Below are positions 1 to 5,649 of a stretch of 8,446 nucleotides of DNA, piece after piece. A program made the position numbers and the translations under genes. How positions within the stretch are numbered: the first letter of the stretch is position 1; every line of letters begins with the position of its first letter. A model generated the notes under the pieces. That model ran no database searches. It worked only from the letters and a program-made list of their open reading frames with translations, and was not told where the DNA came from. This DNA comes from Deltaproteobacteria bacterium (GTDB taxonomy: Bacteria > Desulfobacterota > DSM-4660 > Desulfatiglandales > B25-G16), in contig QMLT01000056.1 of assembly GCA_003646875.1 (NCBI GenBank), positions 1 through 8,446 on the forward strand, read 5' to 3'.

Positions 1-23
1 CAACAAGGCCTACATAAAGTCAG

Positions 24-215
24 GGAGCATGGGTATGTCTTTTTTTGCTCCATGCCCTTAATAAATAGGGGGCATTAGCGTGCCCCCATAAATCGGCTCG
101 CACGTGCAACGTGGATTTTACTATTATGCGACTTGTCGGTTGGTGTCCCGATTTATGGGGTGTCTTAAGCATTACTTATAGGGCATGAGACAAAAAAAAG
201 ACATACCCATGCTCC
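24..215. repeat. MITE-like long inverted-repeat element
   Basis: The two ends are inverted copies. Bases 24-39 (GGAGCATGGGTATGTC) are the exact reverse complement of 200-215. The match continues through a T/A run (7 versus 8 bases) into CATGCCC (51-57) opposite GGGCATG (181-187). A second perfect pair, CCCCATAAATCGG (84-96) and CCGATTTATGGGG (148-160), lies further in. The left arm also carries its own hairpin, GGGGGCA (68-74) with TGCCCCC (81-87), and the centre has the palindrome GCACGTGC (100-107). No ORF is present inside. The layout suits a non-autonomous mobile element (MITE) or a long RNA hairpin. I see no target-site duplication at the ends. Confidence 0.7.
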
Positions 216-285
216 TTAAATGCAGCATTTTTAAGCTGCTGCCTCAACTTATTGAGAAGTTACCTGTGGAGGAGTCCATCTTACT

Positions 286-468
286 GTGAAAAAGCAAAAT
301 AAGAGGAAAAAAGGGGTTATCAGTGTAAAGATGGTTATTTATGGGAAGGAGAGCCTAAGCAGGGAGGTCCATCGAACTGGAGCCTGTGGAAGGGTCTATC
401 TTCCCCGTTCCTGGGTGGGAAAGAAGGTCAAGATTATTAGATTAAATGAGGAGGGAACAAAATGTTAG
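286..468 (+). CDS. Small DUF2080-like (transposon-associated) protein
   Basis: This is a 60-residue basic protein. Its second half, G-R-V-Y-L-P-R-S-W-V-G-K-K-V-K-I-I (about residues 35-51), matches the core of the DUF2080 family, small proteins found mostly in archaea and some anaerobic bacteria and often annotated as transposon-encoded. The core looks like an AbrB/SpoVT-type beta segment (G-R-V-x-L-P), so DNA binding is possible, but that is inference. The start used is GTG at 286 with GGAGG at 268-272, a rather long spacing. ATG at 331 (residue 16) is an alternative that keeps the conserved part. The stop overlaps the start of the aldolase homologue by 7 bases, and that gene's ribosome binding site lies inside this ORF, so the two are probably translated together. 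No transposase is present beside it. Confidence 0.65.
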   Translation: MKKQNKRKKGVISVKMVIYGKESLSREVHRTGACGRVYLPRSWVGKKVKIIRLNEEGTKC

Positions 469-1283
469 GGAAAAAGATTCGTATGGAAAGGGTCTTGGAC
501 CGTAATAGCAAAAAGACGGTTATTGTGCCCCTGATACACGGTGTGGGTATGGGACCCATTGAAGGAATCAAGGATATCAAGAACACCGTGGACATAGTCT
601 CTCTTGGAGGCGCCAATGCAGTTATTCTCCATAAAGGGATTGTTACAGCCGGGCACCGGCATACAGGAAAGGATATCGGTTTGATCCTTCATCTTACCGC
701 CACTTTGGAAAATGGAAAACAGGCGCTCGTTGCTGACGTGGAGGAAGCCATTACCATAGGAGCGGATGCGGTATCGGTCAGGATAGATGTGGGTGGAAAG
801 GATGAAGAGGTCATGTTGAACATGCTGGGCGAGGTCTCGAGAGATGCATCCATATGGGGCATGCCGCTCTTTGCCTTGATGGATCCAGGGAGTGTAAGTG
901 ATAAAGAGAAACGATTAAAGAGCTTAATGCGTGCCGCCAGAATTGGAGCAGAAATGGGCGCAGACATGGTGCGGATTCCTTACAGTGGGTCAGCAGATAC
1001 ATTCAAAGAAGTAGTCTCTGCGTGCCCTGTTCCCCTGGTTGCCATTGGCGGAGAAAAAAAGACAAGGGAAAAAGAGTTCCTGGAGATGGTACATGGCGTG
1101 ATGGCAGCCGGGGCATATGGTGTTTCTGCAGGCAGGAATATCTTTCAGTATAAGAAGCCCGGCAATATGATCAACGCCGTAAGCCGGATTGTACATAACG
1201 GTTCATCTGTATCCACAGCCATGGAGGCGCTTAAAGAAAAGCCAATAGAAAGCTCTGTCTTTGGTAATACCCCGATCTGGTAA
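462..1283 (+). CDS. ADH-synthase/DhnA-family aldolase homologue, catalytic residues lost
   Basis: The 273-residue protein aligns by eye along its whole length with archaeal 2-amino-3,7-dideoxy-D-threo-hept-6-ulosonate (ADH) synthase, a class I TIM-barrel aldolase related to archaeal fructose-bisphosphate aldolase. Conserved stretches include T-V-I-V-P (19-23), G-P-I-E-G (31-35), G-G-A-N-A-V-x-L-H-K-G-I (49-60), E-E-A-I-x-x-G-A-D-A-V (94-104), W-G-M-P-L (132-136) and the phosphate-binding G-G-E-K (196-199) and A-G-R-N-I-F-Q (223-229). The expected catalytic Asp of V-P-M-D-H-G is Ile25 (ATA, 534-536). The Tyr of M-Y-P is Asp141 (GAT, 882-884). The Schiff-base Lys of A-D-I-V-K-T is Arg171 (CGG, 972-974). 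The frame is intact, so a pseudoenzyme or a changed function is likelier than decay. The ATG at 462 has a strong site, GAGGAGGG (448-455). A terminator follows. The later genes encode the ordinary DAHP route, so an ADH synthase would be redundant here. Confidence 0.85.
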   Translation: MLGKKIRMERVLDRNSKKTVIVPLIHGVGMGPIEGIKDIKNTVDIVSLGGANAVILHKGIVTAGHRHTGKDIGLILHLTATLENGKQALVADVEEAITIGADAVSVRIDVGGKDEEVMLNMLGEVSRDASIWGMPLFALMDPGSVSDKEKRLKSLMRAARIGAEMGADMVRIPYSGSADTFKEVVSACPVPLVAIGGEKKTREKEFLEMVHGVMAAGAYGVSAGRNIFQYKKPGNMINAVSRIVHNGSSVSTAMEALKEKPIESSVFGNTPIW

Positions 1284-1318
1284 TTCTGTTAGAAGGGTTG
1301 AGCAGTTTGGTTTTTTCA

Positions 1319-1345
1319 TTCCGGCATAAATGCCAGAAGTTTTTT
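1319..1345 (+). terminator. Rho-independent terminator after the aldolase homologue
   Basis: The stem is TTC-C-GGCAT (1319-1327), loop AA, then ATGCC-A-GAA (1330-1338), with one C/A mismatch. Six T residues follow at 1340-1345. It lies 36 bases after the aldolase stop codon. A wider inverted repeat, CTGTTAGAA (1286-1294) with TTCTAACAG (1344-1352), encloses it. It separates the first two genes from the attenuated operon downstream. Confidence 0.65.
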
Positions 1346-1374
1346 CTAACAGCGTAAATCTCAATGACTATGAA
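1346..1374 (+). promoter_or_regulatory. Possible sigma70-type promoter for the aromatic operon
   Basis: CTAACA (1346-1351, 4 of 6 to TTGACA) and TATGAA (1369-1374, 4 of 6 to TATAAT) are 17 bases apart. Transcription would start near 1381, just ahead of the leader peptide's ribosome binding site at 1403. The position fits a promoter between the terminator and the leader, but the match is modest. Confidence 0.25.
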
Positions 1375-1414
1375 AATGATGATATTAACAGTAGATAGAT
1401 ACAAGGATAGATCA

Positions 1415-1486
1415 ATGAGTAATATAACCGAAATCTATTGTTATGGTTTCTATTTTTGCACCTGGAAAGGTCCGCCCACGCCCTGA
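1415..1486 (+). CDS. Aromatic-rich leader peptide of a transcription attenuator
   Basis: This is a 23-residue ORF from ATG (1415) to TGA (1484-1486), preceded by AAGGA (1403-1407) with 7-base spacing. Residues 8-17 read Y-C-Y-G-F-Y-F-C-T-W: three Tyr (codons at 1436, 1442, 1451), two Phe (1448, 1454) and one Trp (1463), then K-G-P-P-T-P and stop. Six aromatic codons in ten, followed 14 bases past the stop by a T-tailed hairpin and then by DAHP synthase, is the layout of trpL/pheL-type leader peptides. An in-frame ATG at 1364 would give a 40-residue form but has no ribosome binding site. The peptide probably has no role beyond letting the ribosome sense charged aromatic tRNAs. I do not recognise this exact leader from known families. 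Confidence 0.85.
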   Translation: MSNITEIYCYGFYFCTWKGPPTP

Positions 1487-1538
1487 AAAAACTTGAGGGT
1501 AAAAAGCCGTGGGTGGGTGATCGTCCATGGCTTTTTTT
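1472..1538 (+). promoter_or_regulatory. Attenuator: mutually exclusive antiterminator and terminator
   Basis: The antiterminator pairs CCGCCCACG (1472-1480) with CGTGGGTGG (1508-1516): nine pairs including one G-T wobble. A smaller CCCT/AGGG stem (1481-1484 with 1496-1499) is nested inside. The terminator pairs 1501-1512 with 1525-1536. Both use 1508-1512, so only one can form. The 5' antiterminator arm is the end of the leader peptide coding sequence (G-P-P-T). A ribosome stalled at the Tyr/Phe codons (1436-1456) would leave this arm free and allow read-through. A ribosome reaching the stop would cover it and favour termination. A clear 1:2 protector hairpin is not obvious. Confidence 0.75.
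1501..1538 (+). terminator. Attenuator terminator hairpin upstream of DAHP synthase
   Basis: A 12-base stem pairs AAAAAGCCGTGG (1501-1512) with CCATGGCTTTTT (1525-1536), including one G-T pair, across a 12-base loop. The downstream arm runs into seven T residues (1532-1538). It ends 115 bases ahead of the DAHP synthase start. This is the terminator half of the attenuator described for 1472-1538. Confidence 0.8.
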
Positions 1539-1652
1539 GATGCCTATCACCTTGTGAAGGGTAACAGATCATTTTCATCACCAGTAAAAAATGACACTGT
1601 AATATTTACGCCCTATGTAATTGATACCAATGATGAAGGAAATTATTAGACA

Positions 1653-2516
1653 ATGAAAAATCTTAAACTTACATCGTTAAACAGTGACGACAAGAAACGA
1701 ACAGTGATTACTGTAGATAATGTTAAAATCGGTGAAGATTTCGTGGTGATTGCCGGTCCCTGCAGCGTGGAGAGTGAGGAGCAGACAATAAAAACTGCCC
1801 AGAAGGTAAAAGAGGCCGGCGCTAATATGCTTAGAGGCGGCGCATTCAAACCGAGAACGTCACCCTATGCCTTTCAAGGACTTGGCCTAAAGGGGTTAAA
1901 GATACTTGAAAAAGCAAAAAAAGAGACCGGGCTTCCGGTGGTGACCGAAGTCACCGATCCTCGAGATGTATCCTGGGTATGCGAATATGCAGACGTTCTA
2001 CAGATCGGAGCGAGAAACATGCAGAATTTTTCTCTACTTAAGGAGGTTGGAAAGGCTGACAGGCCTGTGCTTCTGAAAAGAGGCATTAGTTCGACCATTG
2101 AGGAGTGGCTGAATTGTGCGGAATACATACTTGCAGGGGGAAACCAAAATGTCATTCTATGCGAGAGAGGGATAAGAACATTTGAGACGTACACCAGGAA
2201 CACCTTAGATCTAAGCATCGTACCATCAGTGAGAGAGATTTCCCACCTTCCCATCATTGTTGATCCTTCTCATGGAACCGGGAGGTTAAGCATCATTGAA
2301 CCTATGAGCCTTGCTGCTATGGCAGCCGGCGCAGACGGCATCATAATTGAAGTGCACTACATTCCGCGTGAGGCCTTATCCGATAAGGATCAGGCTATGC
2401 CGCCGTATGTGTTTGCAGGACTGATGAAGAAGTTACACGAGCTGCATGACTGCATGAATGGAATTAATAAGGTAACTGCTCAGGTAGCCACAAAGACACC
2501 AAGACACAAAGTATAG
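1653..2516 (+). CDS. aroF: 3-deoxy-7-phosphoheptulonate (DAHP) synthase, core type I-beta
   Basis: It condenses phosphoenolpyruvate and erythrose 4-phosphate to DAHP, the committed step of the shikimate pathway, in the cytoplasm. Landmarks are I-A-G-P-C-S-V-E-S (33-41), R-G-G-A-F-K-P-R-T-S-P-Y (61-72), I-G-A-R-N-M-Q-N (118-125), L-L-K-R-G (140-144), E-R-G-I-R-T-F-E (171-178) and D-P-S-H-G-T-G-R (204-211). The likely metal ligands Cys37, His207, Glu233 and Asp244 are present. Glu233 is in E-V-H-Y-I-P, where the family usually has E-V-H-P. At 287 residues there is no room for the N-terminal ferredoxin-like domain that gives feedback control in the Thermotoga-type enzyme, so it is probably not feedback inhibited. 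The ATG at 1653 has AAGGA at 1636-1640, a rather long spacing. Roughly the last 15 residues are encoded by an inverted repeat and look unlike the family. The symbol is chosen by function. Confidence 0.93.
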   Translation: MKNLKLTSLNSDDKKRTVITVDNVKIGEDFVVIAGPCSVESEEQTIKTAQKVKEAGANMLRGGAFKPRTSPYAFQGLGLKGLKILEKAKKETGLPVVTEVTDPRDVSWVCEYADVLQIGARNMQNFSLLKEVGKADRPVLLKRGISSTIEEWLNCAEYILAGGNQNVILCERGIRTFETYTRNTLDLSIVPSVREISHLPIIVDPSHGTGRLSIIEPMSLAAMAAGADGIIIEVHYIPREALSDKDQAMPPYVFAGLMKKLHELHDCMNGINKVTAQVATKTPRHKV

Positions 2517-2590
2517 GTATATATGATTTTACCCCTTTATCTGAAAGGGATAATTCTCAAATCTTTGTGACTTTGTGGCTGAATAGTTAC
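2472..2590. repeat. Inverted-repeat element at the 3' end of DAHP synthase
   Basis: AGCCACAAAGACACCAAG (2486-2503) is matched by the reverse complement of 2563-2580 with two differences. The match extends outward to GTAACT (2472-2477) and AGTTAC (2585-2590), with a short gap. The left arm continues with a further ACACAAAG copy. Between the arms is a hairpin, CCCTTT (2533-2538) with AAAGGG (2544-2549), which lacks a T run. The element fills nearly all of the DAHP synthase-aroB gap and supplies the end of the DAHP synthase reading frame. It looks like a small dispersed palindromic repeat, although only one copy is visible here. Confidence 0.65.
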
Positions 2591-2623
2591 TAAATAAGGC
2601 ACAAAATAAGCGGAGTAGATATA

Positions 2624-3655
2624 ATGAAAACCATTGAGATTCATGGCAGCACAGGCGATTCAATCATACTGATCAGCGAGAGACTTCGAAATCTCAGAGA
2701 GTATATTCCTTCCGAAAAAGTGGTGATTATTACAGATACCAATGTCAGGCGCTACTATCAGCAAGATTTCCCGTCCTGTGAAGTCATAGAGATCGGGACC
2801 GGGGAAAATATAAAAAGCCTTGATACCGTCCAGACCATATATGGGAAGCTCGTTGATTATGAGGCTGACCGTTCATCCTTTATTGTCGGGATTGGCGGGG
2901 GTGTTGTCTGTGATATTGCAGGCTTTGTTGCATCAACCTATCTGCGAGGAGTGAGCTTCGGGTTTGTTCCCTCAACGCTTCTATCACAGGTTGATGCCAG
3001 TGTCGGCGGGAAGAATGGAGTGAATTTCGGTGGATATAAAAATATGGTAGGGATTTTTAGGCAACCAGAATTTGTTATCTGTGACACGAGTCTCCTGAGG
3101 TCCCTGCCGGAGATAGAAATATCATCCGGTTTAGCAGAGATTGTAAAGCACGCCGCCATAGGAGATGTTGATTTGTTTTCGTACCTTGAAAGATATCATG
3201 AAAAAGCGCTCAAGCTTGACTCTGAGATAATAGAGAATCTTGTAAGTGGATCCTTGCTCATAAAGTCATCAATTGTAAACAGGGATGAAAAGGAAGAGGG
3301 AGAGCGCAGGAAGCTCAATTTCGGCCACACATTCGGACATGCCATTGAAGGAACTACTGGTGTTCCTCATGGAGAGGCTGTAAGCCTTGGTATGGTGGTT
3401 GCTTCAGCATTTTCGGCAAAAAGAAATTATCTACCGTATAAAGACTCGGAAAGGATCGAAGAGTTGCTCAGGAAACTGAAACTCCCGACCAAAATTAAAC
3501 TTGATCGAGAAAGGGTGCTTGATGCGCTGAGAAAGGATAAAAAAAGGGGAAAGGACAGCATACGTTTTGTCTTTCTTCAGGGCATAGGCAATGCAGTTGT
3601 GGAAGAAATATCAATTAAAGAACTGGAGCATATAGTAAATCTTATTGTGAGGTAA
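2624..3655 (+). CDS. aroB: 3-dehydroquinate synthase
   Basis: This NAD- and metal-dependent enzyme cyclises DAHP to 3-dehydroquinate. The 343 residues are close to the usual length and complete. The nucleotide-binding region G-I-G-G-G-V-V-C-D-I-A-G-F-V-A (89-103) is followed by R-G-V-S-F-G-F-V-P-S-T-L-L-S-Q-V-D-A-S-V (109-128) and G-G-K-N-G-V-N (129-134). Likely metal ligands are Glu172 (in G-L-A-E-I-V-K-H), His235 (in N-F-G-H-T-F-G-H) and His249 (in P-H-G-E-A-V). The ATG at 2624 has GGAG at 2612-2615 with 8-base spacing. It is the classical bacterial AroB and not the archaeal dehydroquinate synthase II. That means the ADH route suggested by the aldolase homologue is not used for this step. 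Three bases separate it from pheA. Confidence 0.96.
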   Translation: MKTIEIHGSTGDSIILISERLRNLREYIPSEKVVIITDTNVRRYYQQDFPSCEVIEIGTGENIKSLDTVQTIYGKLVDYEADRSSFIVGIGGGVVCDIAGFVASTYLRGVSFGFVPSTLLSQVDASVGGKNGVNFGGYKNMVGIFRQPEFVICDTSLLRSLPEIEISSGLAEIVKHAAIGDVDLFSYLERYHEKALKLDSEIIENLVSGSLLIKSSIVNRDEKEEGERRKLNFGHTFGHAIEGTTGVPHGEAVSLGMVVASAFSAKRNYLPYKDSERIEELLRKLKLPTKIKLDRERVLDALRKDKKRGKDSIRFVFLQGIGNAVVEEISIKELEHIVNLIVR

Positions 3656-3658
3656 AAT

Positions 3659-4714
3659 ATGGATCTGGATGAGATTAGAAAAGACATTAATTTTCTTGAT
3701 TCAAAGATCATGAATCTTTTAAACGATAGGATGGGGCTGGCTCTTATGGCCAAGAAGTTTAAATCCCAGATTGAAGACAGCAAAAGGGAGAAGGAAGTGC
3801 TTGACAGGATTAGAAGGAATGCGACAGGGTTGATCGATGCCGAATTTTTTGAAAAAATTTATATTGAGATTATCAGGAAAAGCAAAGCCCTTCAGCAGAA
3901 GGATTATGAGCTTATTGCATTCCAGGGTGAACACGGTGCGTATAGTGAAGTTGCCTCAAAGGAATGGAACAGTAATCTTATTCCCATACCGTGTATAGAA
4001 TTTGCAGATGTGCTTGAAGGGGTGACATCCGGGCTTTATAGCTATGGAATTGTTCCTGTGGAAAACACCCTGGGCGGTGTTGTTGGTAAGGTAAATGAAC
4101 TTCTTATCAATACCGAGCTCAATGTTGTGGGAGCAATTGAGCTCCCTATACATCTCTGTCTTCTTGCCTTGCCAGGAACAGATTACAGAGAGATCCGCAC
4201 TGTACACTCTCATCCTATGGTTTTGGCGCAATGCCGTCACTTTCTTGCAAGGAATAGACTTGACTCTGTCCCGTATTACGATACCGCAGGCGCCGCGAAA
4301 ATGCTGGCTGAAAAAAGGCCAAAGTCGACCGCTGCGATTGCAAGCAAGCTTTCTGCTGAGCTTTATAACCTTGATATTATAAAAGAGGATATAGAGGATC
4401 TGGACAGAAACATGACAAGGTTTCTTGTGCTCTCAAAGGAAAGGAGCCATGAGGATGGCAATAAATGCTCTGTAATTTTCTCCACAGAGCACAAGGCAGG
4501 CACCCTTTTTAGGGTACTCGAGGTATTTGCAAGGAAAAATATTAACCTGACAAGAATAGAGTCAATTCCACATGAGCCGGGGAACTATGCCTTTTTTCTT
4601 GATTTTATGGGGTCAAACAAGGATGAAAAGGTTATAGGCGCCCTTGATGAAGTAAAAGAGATCACCAGTAACTTTAAAATGATGGGCTGCTACAAAGAGA
4701 GGAAGGTAATATGA
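3659..4714 (+). CDS. pheA: Bifunctional chorismate mutase / prephenate dehydratase
   Basis: It converts chorismate to prephenate and then to phenylpyruvate, the Phe precursor. Residues 1-80 are an AroQ-type helical chorismate mutase (Arg7, Arg24, Lys35, D40-x-x-R43-E44). Residues 83-260 are prephenate dehydratase, with A-F-Q-G-E-H-G-A-Y-S (87-96), V-P-V-E-N (132-136), H-S-H-P (183-186) and the catalytic T-R-F (253-255). Residues 270-345 are an ACT domain. The Phe-binding motifs G-A-L-x and E-S-R-P read G-T-L-F (281-284) and E-S-I-P (301-304), so the response to Phe may be altered. Its SD (GAGG, 3649-3652) lies at the very end of aroB, and its stop overlaps tyrA as ATGA. Both facts suggest translational coupling. 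Length (351) is normal for the fused enzyme. Confidence 0.95.
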   Translation: MDLDEIRKDINFLDSKIMNLLNDRMGLALMAKKFKSQIEDSKREKEVLDRIRRNATGLIDAEFFEKIYIEIIRKSKALQQKDYELIAFQGEHGAYSEVASKEWNSNLIPIPCIEFADVLEGVTSGLYSYGIVPVENTLGGVVGKVNELLINTELNVVGAIELPIHLCLLALPGTDYREIRTVHSHPMVLAQCRHFLARNRLDSVPYYDTAGAAKMLAEKRPKSTAAIASKLSAELYNLDIIKEDIEDLDRNMTRFLVLSKERSHEDGNKCSVIFSTEHKAGTLFRVLEVFARKNINLTRIESIPHEPGNYAFFLDFMGSNKDEKVIGALDEVKEITSNFKMMGCYKERKVI

Positions 4715-5484
4715 GGATATTTATTCTTGGCGCCGGACATATGGGCGCCTGGTTCATAGAAGAGCTCTGTCTCGACCATGAAGTGGCTATTTACGACCCT
4801 GACCGGAGAAAGCTCAAATACTTTATTAATGTGAAAAGGTTTCTTAAACTTACCGAGGCCAAGGCGTTTGAGCCTGAGCTTGTGATCAACGCCGTAAGCC
4901 TTCCCAACTTCCGTAAGGCATTTCATGAGTCTCTTCCCTATCTGCCGGAGAACTGTATCCTTTCAGACATTGCATCGGTAAAAACCGGTCTATATGAGTA
5001 CTACAAAGGGCTGGGAAAAAGGTTTGTATCCACTCACCCAATGTTCGGCCCTACCTTCGCCAATATCAGAGACCTTAGCAATGAGCACGCTATTATAATT
5101 AAGGAGTCCGATGAGGAAGGCAAGGAGTTCTTCCGGAATTTATACAAGAGCCTTAAACTCAGTGTCTACGAGTATACGTTTGAGGAACATGACCAAACCA
5201 TTGCATACTCCCTCTCAGTTCCTTTTGCCTCATCAATGGTGTTTGCTGCCTGCATGAAAAAACAGGAGGCACCGGGCACTACATTTAGAAAGCACCTAAA
5301 TGTTGCGAGGGGGCTCCTTTCTGAAGACAATCACCTGCTGGCTGAAATAATGTTCAATCCTCATACGGTCAAGCAGATCGAGGAGATAAACTCCCGGCTT
5401 GTGTACCTGACTCATATCATAAGGGGCAGGGACTACGAAGAAATGCAGAGGTTTCTCAACAGGCTGAGAGATAACATTAAGTAA
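4711..5484 (+). CDS. tyrA: Prephenate dehydrogenase, compact form without ACT domain
   Basis: It oxidatively decarboxylates prephenate to 4-hydroxyphenylpyruvate, the Tyr precursor. An N-terminal Rossmann fold is shown by F-I-L-G-A-G-H-M-G (4-12), with acidic Asp29 at the end of the second strand suggesting NAD over NADP. The catalytic region is S-D-I-A-S-V-K (85-91) and S-T-H-P-M-F-G-P (107-114, His109). Then come E-E-H-D-Q (158-162) and an all-helical C-terminal dimerisation domain. The second His usually seen in the L-P-H segment is absent: residues 169-172 read S-V-P-F. At 257 residues it is shorter than many family members and has no ACT or chorismate mutase domain. The start overlaps the pheA stop (ATGA), with AGAGGAAGG just upstream (4698-4706). 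Cyclohexadienyl (arogenate) activity cannot be excluded. Confidence 0.88.
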   Translation: MRIFILGAGHMGAWFIEELCLDHEVAIYDPDRRKLKYFINVKRFLKLTEAKAFEPELVINAVSLPNFRKAFHESLPYLPENCILSDIASVKTGLYEYYKGLGKRFVSTHPMFGPTFANIRDLSNEHAIIIKESDEEGKEFFRNLYKSLKLSVYEYTFEEHDQTIAYSLSVPFASSMVFAACMKKQEAPGTTFRKHLNVARGLLSEDNHLLAEIMFNPHTVKQIEEINSRLVYLTHIIRGRDYEEMQRFLNRLRDNIK

Positions 5485-5522
5485 ATATAACTAATGTTAG
5501 AGAGTTTCCTCAAATAGTCAAT

Positions 5523-5618
5523 CCCTGGCCCAGACCTGGCTTTTCAGGATATGGCAATGGAGAGGCGAGCATGCAGAAACAAGAGAAGCCATTGCAAGTT
5601 CAAATCATGGCGCCAGGG
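5523..5618. other. Nested inverted repeats in the tyrA-aroD gap
   Basis: The 165-base gap 5485-5649 contains nested pairs: CCCTGGC (5523-5529) with GCCAGGG (5612-5618), and inside it GCAATGG (5554-5560) with CCATTGC (5589-5595). A small hairpin CCTG/CAGG (5535-5538 with 5545-5548) sits between the left arms. An alternative short stem is GCCAT/ATGGC (5588-5592 with 5607-5611). The arrangement could be a structured RNA leader for aroD or a degenerate palindromic repeat. I do not recognise a known riboswitch. No convincing gene lies here. Confidence 0.4.
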
Positions 5619-5649
5619 CGGGCTTCAATCGAAAATCGTCAATACAAAT

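Noticed and set aside
222..256. Two short hairpins (GCAGC/GCTGC and CTCAA/TTGAG) as a terminator
   Set aside because: Stems are only 5 bp and no T run follows.
1472..1538. T-box riboswitch upstream of DAHP synthase
   Set aside because: The region has a G-rich strand before a terminator, but the conserved T-box sequence is missing. The aromatic leader peptide explains the terminator better.
1368..1550. Minus-strand 60-residue ORF across the leader
   Set aside because: It has no family resemblance and is explained by the attenuator and leader peptide on the + strand.
462..3655. Archaeal-type ADH route to dehydroquinate
   Set aside because: The aldolase homologue lacks catalytic residues, and the next steps are a canonical DAHP synthase and AroB, not dehydroquinate synthase II.
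5588..5614. tRNA-like 3' end (GTTCAAATC followed by GCGCCA)
   Set aside because: The flanking bases do not form a T-stem or acceptor stem, and no cloverleaf can be drawn upstream.
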